Shown here in pieces: positions 7,713-13,950 of a DNA stretch of 14,808 nt. The stretch is from DASSKO01 sp035690425 (GTDB lineage: Bacteria > Actinomycetota > Actinomycetes > Propionibacteriales > Nocardioidaceae), in assembly GCA_035690425.1 (NCBI GenBank), contig DASSKO010000002.1, forward strand, positions 1 to 14,808. The letters are read 5' to 3'. Under the pieces are notes generated by a model, which worked only from the letters and a program-made list of their open reading frames with translations, did no database searches and was not told the DNA's origin. A program made the translations under genes and the position numbers. Every line of letters begins with the position of its first letter. Position 1 is the stretch's first letter.

Positions 7713-8025
7713 GAACAGCCTCTCGGTCCGTGCGCCGGTGATCCGTGCGCCGGTGATAGGCGACCCCGTACCCGCGACGACGTCGGCCGTAACCGCCCGC
7801 GCGTGCCACTACGTCAGCTGCCGCGGTCCGCGAGACGGGATGGGAGATGCAGCGATTGCGGCGACCAACCCAACACGGTAAGTAGTGAAATCGTCGCCTA
7901 ACCGTTACCAAGTACACATCGCCAGCCCGTTTTCGTTACGGATATGCGATAACCGCGGGTCTTACACGGCAGTCGGCGGCCCGCTCAATTTGCGATCTGC
8001 TGCTGCTTCGTTATGTTGGGTCGGG
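7713..8025. promoter_or_regulatory. Divergent control region between the aldehyde oxidoreductase operon and ectA
   Basis: This 313-base gap holds no gene. The left part is GC-rich and carries the 15-bp tandem repeat and the ribosome binding site for the minus-strand operon. The right part (about 7855-8020) is clearly more AT-rich than the surroundings. It contains CGTTAC at 7903-7908 and 7934-7939, 31 bases apart (close to three helical turns), and TAACCG at 7899-7904 and 7950-7955. These repeated words are candidate operator sites for regulation of either flanking unit. Regulatory function is inferred; no regulator gene is adjacent. Confidence 0.5.
7727..7756. repeat. Perfect 15-bp tandem repeat upstream of the oxidase operon
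   Basis: TCCGTGCGCCGGTGA occurs twice without a gap, at 7727-7741 and 7742-7756. It lies 15-44 bases upstream of the 2Fe-2S subunit start, in what should be the leader or core promoter. On the minus strand a possible -10 (TATCAC, 7758-7753) overlaps its upstream end. It could be a paired operator; it could also be a simple slippage duplication. Confidence 0.75.
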
Positions 8026-8026
8026 A
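7990..8026 (+). promoter_or_regulatory. Candidate leaderless promoter of ectA
   Basis: TTGCGA at 7990-7995 and TATGTT at 8012-8017 are 16 bases apart, and the ectA ATG at 8026 is nine bases beyond the -10 box. No good Shine-Dalgarno sequence precedes the ATG, so transcription may begin at or very near the start codon. This arrangement is frequent in actinobacteria; the exact boxes are a judgement by eye. Confidence 0.4.
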
Positions 8027-8544
8027 TGTCTAGCGATAGATCGACCACACCGACGCGTCTGGATGCGGATGTGGAGTTTCGGCGCCCGACCCTGGAGGAC
8101 GGGCAGGCGCTGTGGAGACTCGCGCGTGACTCGCAGGTTCTCGACCTCAACTCCTCCTACACCTACCTGCTGTGGTGCCGGGACTTCGCCGCGACGTCGA
8201 TCATCGCGATCGTCGACGGCCGGCCGGGCGGGTTCATCACGGGTTACATCCGACCCGACCAGCCCGACACCCTCCTGGTCTGGCAGGTCGCCGTCGATGC
8301 CGCGCACCGTGGACGCCGGCTCGCGCGCCGAATGCTGGACGAGCTCGTGGATCGGCCGAGAGGTTTCAACATCGCCCGAATGGAAACAACTATTACGCCT
8401 GACAACGAGGCCTCGGTGGCGTTGTTCTCGTCGTTCGCGGCCGGGCGTGGTGCGCAGATGGAGCGTGAGCCGATCTTCACGGCGGAGCTTTTTCCCGACG
8501 GACACCAGACCGAGATGCTGTTCCGCATCGGCCCGCTCAACTGA
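8026..8544 (+). CDS. ectA: L-2,4-diaminobutyrate N-gamma-acetyltransferase EctA
   Basis: GNAT-fold enzyme of 172 aa that acetylates the gamma-amino group of L-2,4-diaminobutyrate with acetyl-CoA, the second step of ectoine synthesis in the cytoplasm. It shows EFRRPTLEDGQALWRLARDS, then LDLNSSYTYLLWCRDF, which is characteristic of EctA substrate binding. The acetyl-CoA motif VWQVAVDAAHRGRRLARRML spans about residues 85-104, and TITPDNEASVALFSSFA follows. Length matches the family. The ATG at 8026 is chosen because the conserved part begins soon after it and upstream codons do not look coding; a leaderless start is possible. It is the first gene of ectABCD, but the gap to ectB is unusually long. 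Confidence 0.95.
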   Translation: MSSDRSTTPTRLDADVEFRRPTLEDGQALWRLARDSQVLDLNSSYTYLLWCRDFAATSIIAIVDGRPGGFITGYIRPDQPDTLLVWQVAVDAAHRGRRLARRMLDELVDRPRGFNIARMETTITPDNEASVALFSSFAAGRGAQMEREPIFTAELFPDGHQTEMLFRIGPLN

Positions 8545-8582
8545 CCACCTGACCGGCAGGACTGCCTGAGCAGGCCTGCACT

Positions 8583-8610
8583 GCGGCACCGCACCGGCGG
8601 CACCGCACCG
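8583..8610. repeat. 14-bp tandem repeat in the ectA-ectB gap
   Basis: GCGGCACCGCACCG is repeated twice without a gap at 8583-8596 and 8597-8610. Further on, GACAGCC occurs three times at 8707, 8714 and 8723. The function is unknown. Confidence 0.7.
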
Positions 8611-8640
8611 ACAGAACTGGACTGATGATCTGCACAAAGT

Positions 8641-8661
8641 CCGGCTCCACCACGGAGCCGG
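8641..8661 (+). terminator. Hairpin in the ectA-ectB gap, possible attenuator
   Basis: A perfect 8-bp GC-rich stem, CCGGCTCC at 8641-8648 and GGAGCCGG at 8654-8661, has a five-base loop. It lies about 96 bases after the ectA stop and 89 bases before the ectB start. It has no U-tract. It could cause partial termination, or serve as an mRNA processing or stability element. Confidence 0.45.
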
Positions 8662-8750
8662 CGATGCGTCGGTGATGACCGCGACCGCGCGACAACCGTC
8701 GACCGCGACAGCCGACAGCCGTGACAGCCCACACCGGAATAGAGGAAGCG

Positions 8751-10019
8751 ATGACCGTGGAGAACGTGTTCGAATCCCTAGAGTCCGAGGTTCGCAGCTA
8801 CTGCCGGACCTGGCCCACAGTGTTCAACCGCGCTGACGGCAGCTTCCTGTACGGCGAGGACGGGACGGAGTATCTCGACTTCTTCGCCGGTGCCGGCGCC
8901 TTGAACTACGGGCACAACCACCCTGACCTGCTCGAGCCGCTGATCGAGTACCTGCGCAGCGGGTCGGTGGTGCACTCGCTCGACATGTACACCACCGCGA
9001 AGCGCGACTTCCTGGAGAGTTTCCGCGACATCGTGCTGAGGCCGCGCGACCTCGACTACAAGCTGATGTTCCCCGGCCCGACCGGGACCAACGCGGTGGA
9101 GGCGGCGCTCAAGCTCGCTCGCAAGGTCACCGGCCATCAGCACATCCTGTCCTTCACCAATGCCTTCCATGGGATGACGCTGGGCTCGCTGTCGGTGACG
9201 GGCAACTCGATGAAGCGCAAGGGCGCGGGGATTCCGCTGACCAACAGCTCGAAGATCCCGTACGACGACTACTTCGCCGGCGAGATCCCGGACTTCTTGT
9301 GGCTCGAGCGCGTGCTCGAGGACAGCGGTTCCGGCGTCGACAAGCCGGCCGCCATCATCGTCGAGACCGTGCAGGGTGAGGGTGGGCTCAACGCCGCCCG
9401 CGCCGAGTGGCTGCGTGCGCTGTCGGAGCTGTGCAAGCGCTACGACATCCTGCTGATCGTCGACGACGTGCAGGCGGGGTGCGGCCGCACCGGCACCATC
9501 TTCAGCTTCGAGGAGGCCGGCATCACGCCGGACATCGTCTGCCTCTCCAAGTCGCTCTCCGGCTTCGGGCTCCCGATGGCTCTCACGCTGTTCCGTCCGG
9601 AACTCGACGTGTGGGAGCGGGGCGAGCACAACGGCACGTTCCGTGGTCAGAACCCGGCCTTCGTCACCGGCACCGCCGCGCTGAACCGGTTCTGGCGCGA
9701 CGAGGTCTTCGCCAAGGAGGTGCAGGACCGGGCCGCGCAACTGCGCGACGGCCTGGCCCGGATCGCCGAGGGCTGTGAGGGCGCCAGCGTGCGCGGACGG
9801 GGCCTGCTGAGCGGCATCGTGTTCCCGGCCGACGACATCGCCGGCAAGGTCGCCGCCGCGGCGTTCGAGCGTGGTCTGCTCATCGAGACCTCCGGGCCCG
9901 AGAGCGAGGTCGTCAAGATCATGCCGGCGCTCAACATCGACACCGCCGACCTCGCCCGCGGCATCGACGTACTCGCCGAGTCCGTGGACGCCGTTGTCGG
10001 CACCCGCCAGCCTGCTTGA
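8751..10019 (+). CDS. ectB: Diaminobutyrate-2-oxoglutarate transaminase EctB
   Basis: Class III PLP aminotransferase of 422 aa that converts L-aspartate-beta-semialdehyde and glutamate to L-2,4-diaminobutyrate, the first committed step of ectoine synthesis. It starts with the EctB-typical segment FESLESEVRSYCRTWPTVF, followed by FFAGAGALNYGHNHP, MFPGPTGTNAVEAALKLARK, and FHGMTLGSLSVTGN. The cofactor site includes D238 in IVDDVQAGCGRTG and the PLP lysine K267 in CLSKSLSGFGLP. The ATG at 8751 is supported by AGAGGAAG immediately upstream; an in-frame GTG at 8721 is less likely. Length is normal for the family. It is followed after 31 bases by ectC. Confidence 0.96.
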   Translation: MTVENVFESLESEVRSYCRTWPTVFNRADGSFLYGEDGTEYLDFFAGAGALNYGHNHPDLLEPLIEYLRSGSVVHSLDMYTTAKRDFLESFRDIVLRPRDLDYKLMFPGPTGTNAVEAALKLARKVTGHQHILSFTNAFHGMTLGSLSVTGNSMKRKGAGIPLTNSSKIPYDDYFAGEIPDFLWLERVLEDSGSGVDKPAAIIVETVQGEGGLNAARAEWLRALSELCKRYDILLIVDDVQAGCGRTGTIFSFEEAGITPDIVCLSKSLSGFGLPMALTLFRPELDVWERGEHNGTFRGQNPAFVTGTAALNRFWRDEVFAKEVQDRAAQLRDGLARIAEGCEGASVRGRGLLSGIVFPADDIAGKVAAAAFERGLLIETSGPESEVVKIMPALNIDTADLARGIDVLAESVDAVVGTRQPA

Positions 10020-10050
10020 GCGCACTACCACGACCAACCATGGAGCAGAT

Positions 10051-10470
10051 GTGATCGTTACCCACCTGTCCGAACTCGACGGCACCGACCGCGACGTCAA
10101 GGCCGAGACGTGGCGGAGCCGCCGCTTCGTGCTGGGCCGTGAGGGCGTTGGCTTCTCCTTCCACGACACCGTCCTGTACGCCGGGACCGAGACTTCGATG
10201 TGGTACGCCAACCACATCGAAGCCGTGTACTGCGTCGGTGGCGAGGGCCAGCTCGTCAACGACGACACGGGGGAGGTGCACGAGCTGCGCGACGGCACCA
10301 TGTACCTGCTCAACGGCCACGAGCATCACACCGTCAAGGCCAAGACCGACCTGCGGATGGCGTGCGTATTCAACCCGCCCGTGACGGGGCGGGAGGTGCA
10401 CGACGAGAACGGCGTCTACCCGCTCATCACCGAAGAATCGACGATTGGGACCGAGGAGGCTCCTGCATGA
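10051..10470 (+). CDS. ectC: L-ectoine synthase EctC
   Basis: Cupin-fold cyclase of 139 aa that closes N-gamma-acetyl-diaminobutyrate to ectoine with loss of water. The start is a GTG, giving VIVTHLSELDGTDRDVKAET, which aligns with the conserved EctC beginning (IV, L, GTDRDV). GGAG at 10042-10045 lies five bases upstream. The metal ligands known from Paenibacillus lautus EctC match in type and numbering: E57 in ANHIEAVYC, Y85 in GTMYLLNGHEHH, and H93. The C-terminal FNPPVTGREVHDENGVYP motif is also typical. The TGA overlaps the ectD ATG (ATGA), so ectC and ectD are translationally coupled. Confidence 0.96.
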   Translation: MIVTHLSELDGTDRDVKAETWRSRRFVLGREGVGFSFHDTVLYAGTETSMWYANHIEAVYCVGGEGQLVNDDTGEVHELRDGTMYLLNGHEHHTVKAKTDLRMACVFNPPVTGREVHDENGVYPLITEESTIGTEEAPA

Positions 10471-11366
10471 CCGACACACTCGAACGCACCCCGGACGTCT
10501 ATCCCACTCGGGTGGCGCCGGAACCCAAGGTGATCGGCCGTGAGGACCCGGTGGTGTGGGGCAAGGCCGCGGACGGCCCGATGGACGCCGCCACGCTTGC
10601 GGGCTACGACGAGCGCGGCTACCTGACGGTCGAGGAGCTGGTGCGCCCGGACGAGGTGGAGGCATTCCGTGCGGAGCTGCGCCGGCTCTCGGCCGACCCG
10701 CAGGTCAAAGCCGACGAGCGCACCGTCGTCGAGCGGTCCTCGCAGGAGGTGCGCTCGATCTTCGAGGTGCACAAGATCAGCGACGTGTTCGCCCGCATCG
10801 TCAACGACTCGCGCGTCGTCGGCCGGGCGCGGCAGTTGCTTGGCTCCGACGTCTACGTGCACCAGAGCAGGGTCAACTTCAAGCCCGGGTTCGCCGGCAA
10901 GGAGTTCTACTGGCACTCCGACTTCGAGACCTGGCACGCCGAGGACGGCATGCCCCGGATGCGTGCGGTGAGCCTGTCGCTGTCGTTGACCGACAACTAC
11001 GCGTTCAACGGTCCGCTGATGATCATGCCCGGCTCCCACAAGAGCTACGTTGCCTGCGTGGGGGAGACGCCGGACGACAACTACAAGTCCTCACTGGTGC
11101 AGCAGGAGGCGGGTACGCCGGACAACGACAGCCTGGCCCGGCTCGCCGATCGCCACGGCATCGACGTACTCGAGGGCAAGGCCGGCGGCGCGACGATGTT
11201 CGACTGCAACTGCATGCACGGCTCCAACAGCAACATCACGCCGTCCGCGCGGTCCAACGTCTTCGTGGTCTTCAACAGCGTCGAGAACGCCTGCGTCGAG
11301 CCGTTCGCGGCATCGCGGCCGCGCCCGTCGTTCATCGGGGCGCGCGACTTCACGCCGGTCGGCTGA
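10467..11366 (+). CDS. ectD: Ectoine 5-hydroxylase EctD
   Basis: Non-haem Fe(II)/2-oxoglutarate-dependent dioxygenase of 299 aa that converts ectoine to 5-hydroxyectoine with O2 and 2-oxoglutarate. The EctD signature is intact: FYWHSDFETWHAEDGMPRMR followed by LSLSLTDN. The iron triad is H150 and D152 in that signature and H251 in FDCNCMHGSNSN. MIMPGSHKSYVACVGETP is also characteristic and separates EctD from generic PhyH-like oxygenases. The ATG at 10467 overlaps the ectC stop by four bases and is preceded by GAGGAG-like sequence. It is the last gene of the operon and is closed by a long hairpin at 11395-11447. Presence of ectD means the strain can make hydroxyectoine, linked in known producers to heat and desiccation tolerance as well as salt. 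Confidence 0.96.
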   Translation: MTDTLERTPDVYPTRVAPEPKVIGREDPVVWGKAADGPMDAATLAGYDERGYLTVEELVRPDEVEAFRAELRRLSADPQVKADERTVVERSSQEVRSIFEVHKISDVFARIVNDSRVVGRARQLLGSDVYVHQSRVNFKPGFAGKEFYWHSDFETWHAEDGMPRMRAVSLSLSLTDNYAFNGPLMIMPGSHKSYVACVGETPDDNYKSSLVQQEAGTPDNDSLARLADRHGIDVLEGKAGGATMFDCNCMHGSNSNITPSARSNVFVVFNSVENACVEPFAASRPRPSFIGARDFTPVG

Positions 11367-11394
11367 TTCCCGCTCTCGCCGTCCCCGGTCTGTG

Positions 11395-11447
11395 TCGTCA
11401 CGGGGTGGCCCTGCGACGGTAGGTCCGTCGCAGCCACCCCGTGACGA
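11395..11447. terminator. Strong bidirectional hairpin between ectD and the convergent unknown gene
   Basis: The left arm runs from 11395 to 11419 and the right arm from 11425 to 11447. About 23 base pairs form, interrupted only by a two-base CC bulge (11409-11410), around a TAGGT loop. It lies 28 bases past ectD and 28 bases past the 3' end of the minus-strand gene, so it can end transcripts from both sides. Confidence 0.85.
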
Positions 11448-11475
11448 ACGGGGGAGCGGAGCACTGCTGCGCTGG

Positions 11476-11931
11476 TCAGGTGCGTGCGGCGACGATCAGG
11501 TCGTCGGGAGCGAACACCTGCAGCGCCTCGTCGTTGGCGAGGTGGATCGGCTGCAACTGCAGGTTCGCGCGCCTGCCGGCATCGGTCAGCGCCCGTGCCC
11601 AGGCGCGGTCGGAGTCGGTCATCTGGGCCGGGCCGGGCCGGGACAGCAGCAACGCCACCGATCCGTCCGGATGGTCGGTCGCTCGCAGCACCTCGTCGCA
11701 GATCCACATCAGGTTCTCTACGAGCTTGTCGTCGGGATCCATTGGTAGGTCTGTCACCTGCTGCAGCATCGGTGCCTGTCTGCCGTCGGCGGAGACGAAG
11801 GTGAACCACAACAGCCGCTCGGAGAAGCCGAGCTCCCCCATCAGCGCACGCCATCGTCGGCGCATGTCCTCGGCGGTGTTGATGGGCGGAGCCTGGTCGG
11901 GCGGGAGCAAGGGAGGGATGTCATCGTCCAT
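11476..11931 (-). CDS. Conserved hypothetical protein, unknown function
   Basis: A 151-aa soluble protein with no signal peptide or membrane segment. It starts MDDDIPPLLPPDQAPPINTA, followed by DMRRRWRALMGELGFSERLL, an aromatic LLWFTFVSADGR, then PDDKLVENLMWICDEVLR. Near the end it has SVALLLSRPGPAQMTDSDRA and WARALTDAGRRANLQLQPIH, and it closes with APDDLIVAA. The regular alternation of beta-like and helical segments suggests an alpha/beta fold. Similar short proteins seem to occur in Nocardioidaceae-type actinobacteria, from memory only, and no function is known to me. The ATG at 11931 is preferred because the sequence upstream reads as low-complexity Arg-rich non-coding DNA. It has its own unit, converging on ectD and divergent from the PLP enzyme. 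Confidence 0.75.
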   Translation of the reverse strand: MDDDIPPLLPPDQAPPINTAEDMRRRWRALMGELGFSERLLWFTFVSADGRQAPMLQQVTDLPMDPDDKLVENLMWICDEVLRATDHPDGSVALLLSRPGPAQMTDSDRAWARALTDAGRRANLQLQPIHLANDEALQVFAPDDLIVAART

Positions 11932-12074
11932 CCCGTTAGCCTGCACGGAAATCGGGCCCACGGCCGGTTGTCCACAGGGCATATTCTCGTGACGATCCGA
12001 CCGTCGGCGTACCGGGTCGTCGAGTTTCCCTCGGTGTACCGGGATCGCAGTGCCGCAGTCCGTCGGCGAGCCGC

Positions 12075-12089
12075 TACGGTCGACGGATG
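12075..12089 (+). promoter_or_regulatory. Candidate -10 box for a leaderless transcript of the class V PLP enzyme
   Basis: TACGGT (TANNNT type) at 12075-12080 ends six bases before the ATG at 12087, the spacing expected if transcription starts on the A of the start codon. No Shine-Dalgarno sequence is visible. The -35 is not clear. Confidence 0.45.
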
Positions 12090-13310
12090 GAGTACGACGT
12101 CGATGCCGTCCGCATGCAGTTCCCCGCACTGGCCGAGGGGGCTGCACACTTCGACGGCCCGGGTGGTTCACAGGTGCCCGAGCCAGTCGGCCGAGCAGTC
12201 GCCGACACGCTGACCGCTGCGGTGAGCAACCGCGGGCGGCGCACTCCGGCCGAGCGACGGGCCGATGACATCGTCGTCGGCGCCCGGCAGGCGATGGCCG
12301 ACCTGCTCGGCGCGGACCCGGCCGGCGTGGTGTTCGGCCGCAGCATGACGCAGCTGACCTACGACTTCGCTCGGATGCTGGCCAAGACGTGGCAACCCGG
12401 TGACGAGGTCGTCGTCACCCGGCTGGACCACGACGCCAACATCCGCCCCTGGGTGCAGGCAGCCGAGGCAGTCGGCGCACGCGTGCGGTGGGTGGACTTC
12501 GACCGGGACACCGGCGCGCTCGGCGCCGAGGATGTCGCGGCGGTGCTGTCCGATCGCACCCGGCTGGTGGCCGTGACCGCCGCGTCGAACCTGCTCGGCA
12601 CCATGCCACCGATCGCGGAGATCGCGCGGCACGCGCACGACGTGGGCGCGGCCGTCTACGTCGACGGGGTGCACCGCACGCCGCACGCCGCGGTCGACGT
12701 AGGAGTCCTCGGTGCCGACTTCTTCGCGTGCTCGCCGTACAAGTTCCTCGGCCCGCACTGCGGCGTCGTGGCCGGGCGCCCGGACCTGCTCGAGGGGCTG
12801 CAGCCGGACAAGCTGCTTCCGTCCAGCAGCGTGGTGCCGGAGCGCTTCGAGCTCGGGACCCTGCCGTACGAGCTGCTCGCGGGCACCACCGCAGCGGTGG
12901 ACTTCCTCGCCGGCCTCGCACCAAGCGGTGGTTCGCGTCGCGAGCGGCTCGGTGTCGCGCTGGGCGGCCTCCAGCGGCACGAAGCCGCGCTGTGCCGGCA
13001 GATCGAGCGGCGGTTGTCCGACCTCGACGGGGTGACGCTGTACGGCCACGCGCGCGAGCGCACGCCCACCGTGCTCTTCTCGCTCGCCGGCCTCGAGTCG
13101 ACCGCGGTGAGCGACGCGCTGGCTGAGCGTGGCGTCAACGCACCGGCCGGCTCCTTCTATGCGGTCGAGGCTTCCCGCTGGATCGGGCTCGGCGACGCCG
13201 GCGCGGTCCGGGTGGGCGTCGCGCCGTACACGGACGCCGCCGACGTCGAGCGGCTACTGGCGGGGATCGACGCCATCCTCGATTCGTCTGCGACCCCTCG
13301 GGGAATCTGA
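12087..13310 (+). CDS. Class V PLP-dependent aminotransferase-fold enzyme, cysteine desulfurase-like (VC1184 subfamily)
   Basis: Fold-type I PLP enzyme of 407 aa. The sequence resembles the TIGR01976 (VC1184) subfamily of the cysteine desulfurase/aminotransferase class V group: VRMQFPALAEGAAHFDGPGG at the N-terminus, GRSMTQLTYDFARML, VTRLDHDANIRPWV, YVDGVHRTPHAAVDV (D193), and FFACSPYKFLGPHCGVV with the PLP lysine K219. It lacks the catalytic-cysteine loop of SufS/CsdA; the corresponding C-terminal region reads AVRVGVAPYTDAADVERLL with no RxGHHCA motif. Cysteine desulfurase activity is thus doubtful, and a lyase, epimerase or transaminase role is possible. No suf or isc gene is nearby. The first ATG is followed immediately by the family N-terminus, and a -10-like TACGGT six bases upstream suggests a leaderless mRNA. 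Function on a physiological substrate is unknown. Confidence 0.85.
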   Translation: MEYDVDAVRMQFPALAEGAAHFDGPGGSQVPEPVGRAVADTLTAAVSNRGRRTPAERRADDIVVGARQAMADLLGADPAGVVFGRSMTQLTYDFARMLAKTWQPGDEVVVTRLDHDANIRPWVQAAEAVGARVRWVDFDRDTGALGAEDVAAVLSDRTRLVAVTAASNLLGTMPPIAEIARHAHDVGAAVYVDGVHRTPHAAVDVGVLGADFFACSPYKFLGPHCGVVAGRPDLLEGLQPDKLLPSSSVVPERFELGTLPYELLAGTTAAVDFLAGLAPSGGSRRERLGVALGGLQRHEAALCRQIERRLSDLDGVTLYGHARERTPTVLFSLAGLESTAVSDALAERGVNAPAGSFYAVEASRWIGLGDAGAVRVGVAPYTDAADVERLLAGIDAILDSSATPRGI

Positions 13311-13333
13311 GCGGGCCGACCGCAGACGAATCG
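13280..13333. terminator. Inverted repeat spanning the end of the PLP enzyme gene
   Basis: CGATTCGTCTGCG at 13280-13292 and its exact reverse complement CGCAGACGAATCG at 13321-13333 can form a 13-bp stem around a 28-base loop. The loop itself contains a small CCCC/GGGG hairpin. The left arm lies inside the last codons of the PLP enzyme, the right arm just outside and six bases before the end of the convergent DUF488 gene. It likely serves as a shared terminator. Confidence 0.6.
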
Positions 13334-13338
13334 CAGTT

Positions 13339-13872
13339 CTAACGGTCGGCGTCCCAGACCATCAGCCCGTCGTCGCGGACCCGCGCGCCGTCGGCGGGCC
13401 GGTGGGGCCGCAGTTTCCCGTCGTGCATCAGGTGCTGCACGTCCACGCCGTGCGCCACCGTCGCTACGTCGGCGATCAGGCGTCGATGGCACCGCCACCA
13501 CACACTCTCGCTGCACATCACCGTCACCGACCGCGTGCGTGACTCCTCGAGTACGGCGGTCAGCGCCGCCACGAACTCCGGCGCCCGCGTGTGTGCGGCG
13601 TACGCGCGGAAGGCGGCAACGGTCCACCAGGTGTCGAGCGGTTCCTCATCGGCCGGAAGGCGGCGCCGACCACCAAGATCCTCCGCCCAGTGGTAGCCGA
13701 CGCCCGCGTCACCGAGCCAGCCGGCGAGCACGTCCTGGGAGACGTCGGGGTTGCGGCGGCTGCCTGGGAACCGGCGGACGTCGACCACAGTCTGCACGCC
13801 TGCACCGACCAGGAGGCCGCGGAGCGCATCGCGTCGCAGTGGTCCGTGTCCCACCGTCAGCAGCCTGGTCAT
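13339..13872 (-). CDS. DUF488 family protein
   Basis: A 177-aa protein with the DUF488 pattern: LLTVGHGPL at the N-terminus, VVDVRRFPGSRRNP at about 29-42, YHWAEDLGGRR, an FRAYAAHTR segment, and MCSESVWWRCHRRLIAD with C120, C128 and H129. The cysteines and nearby arginines are the most conserved features of this family and may form an active or metal site. The biochemical role is not established. The ATG at 13872 precedes the conserved TVGH core directly. No Shine-Dalgarno sequence is evident; a TAGCAT at 13887-13882 nine bases upstream could be a -10 for a leaderless mRNA. It is divergent from the permease gene, with 78 bases between them. Confidence 0.85.
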   Translation of the reverse strand: MTRLLTVGHGPLRRDALRGLLVGAGVQTVVDVRRFPGSRRNPDVSQDVLAGWLGDAGVGYHWAEDLGGRRRLPADEEPLDTWWTVAAFRAYAAHTRAPEFVAALTAVLEESRTRSVTVMCSESVWWRCHRRLIADVATVAHGVDVQHLMHDGKLRPHRPADGARVRDDGLMVWDADR

Positions 13873-13950
13873 GATGGCTGGATGCTAGCGCCGCGCTGCG
13901 TAGGCTCGTGCCGACAGGTGCTCCGCGCACCGATGGGTCGGGAGGCGACG

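Noticed and set aside
8583..8610. Short direct repeats as a CRISPR array
   Set aside because: Two adjoining 14-bp copies with no spacers and no cas genes.
8778..10313. 511-codon minus-strand open frame opposite ectB and ectC
   Set aside because: Antisense shadow; ectB and ectC have complete catalytic motifs and ribosome binding sites on the plus strand.
13933..13950. Upstream ATG as the permease start
   Set aside because: The strong GGGAGG site lies between the two ATGs and serves the second one at 13951.
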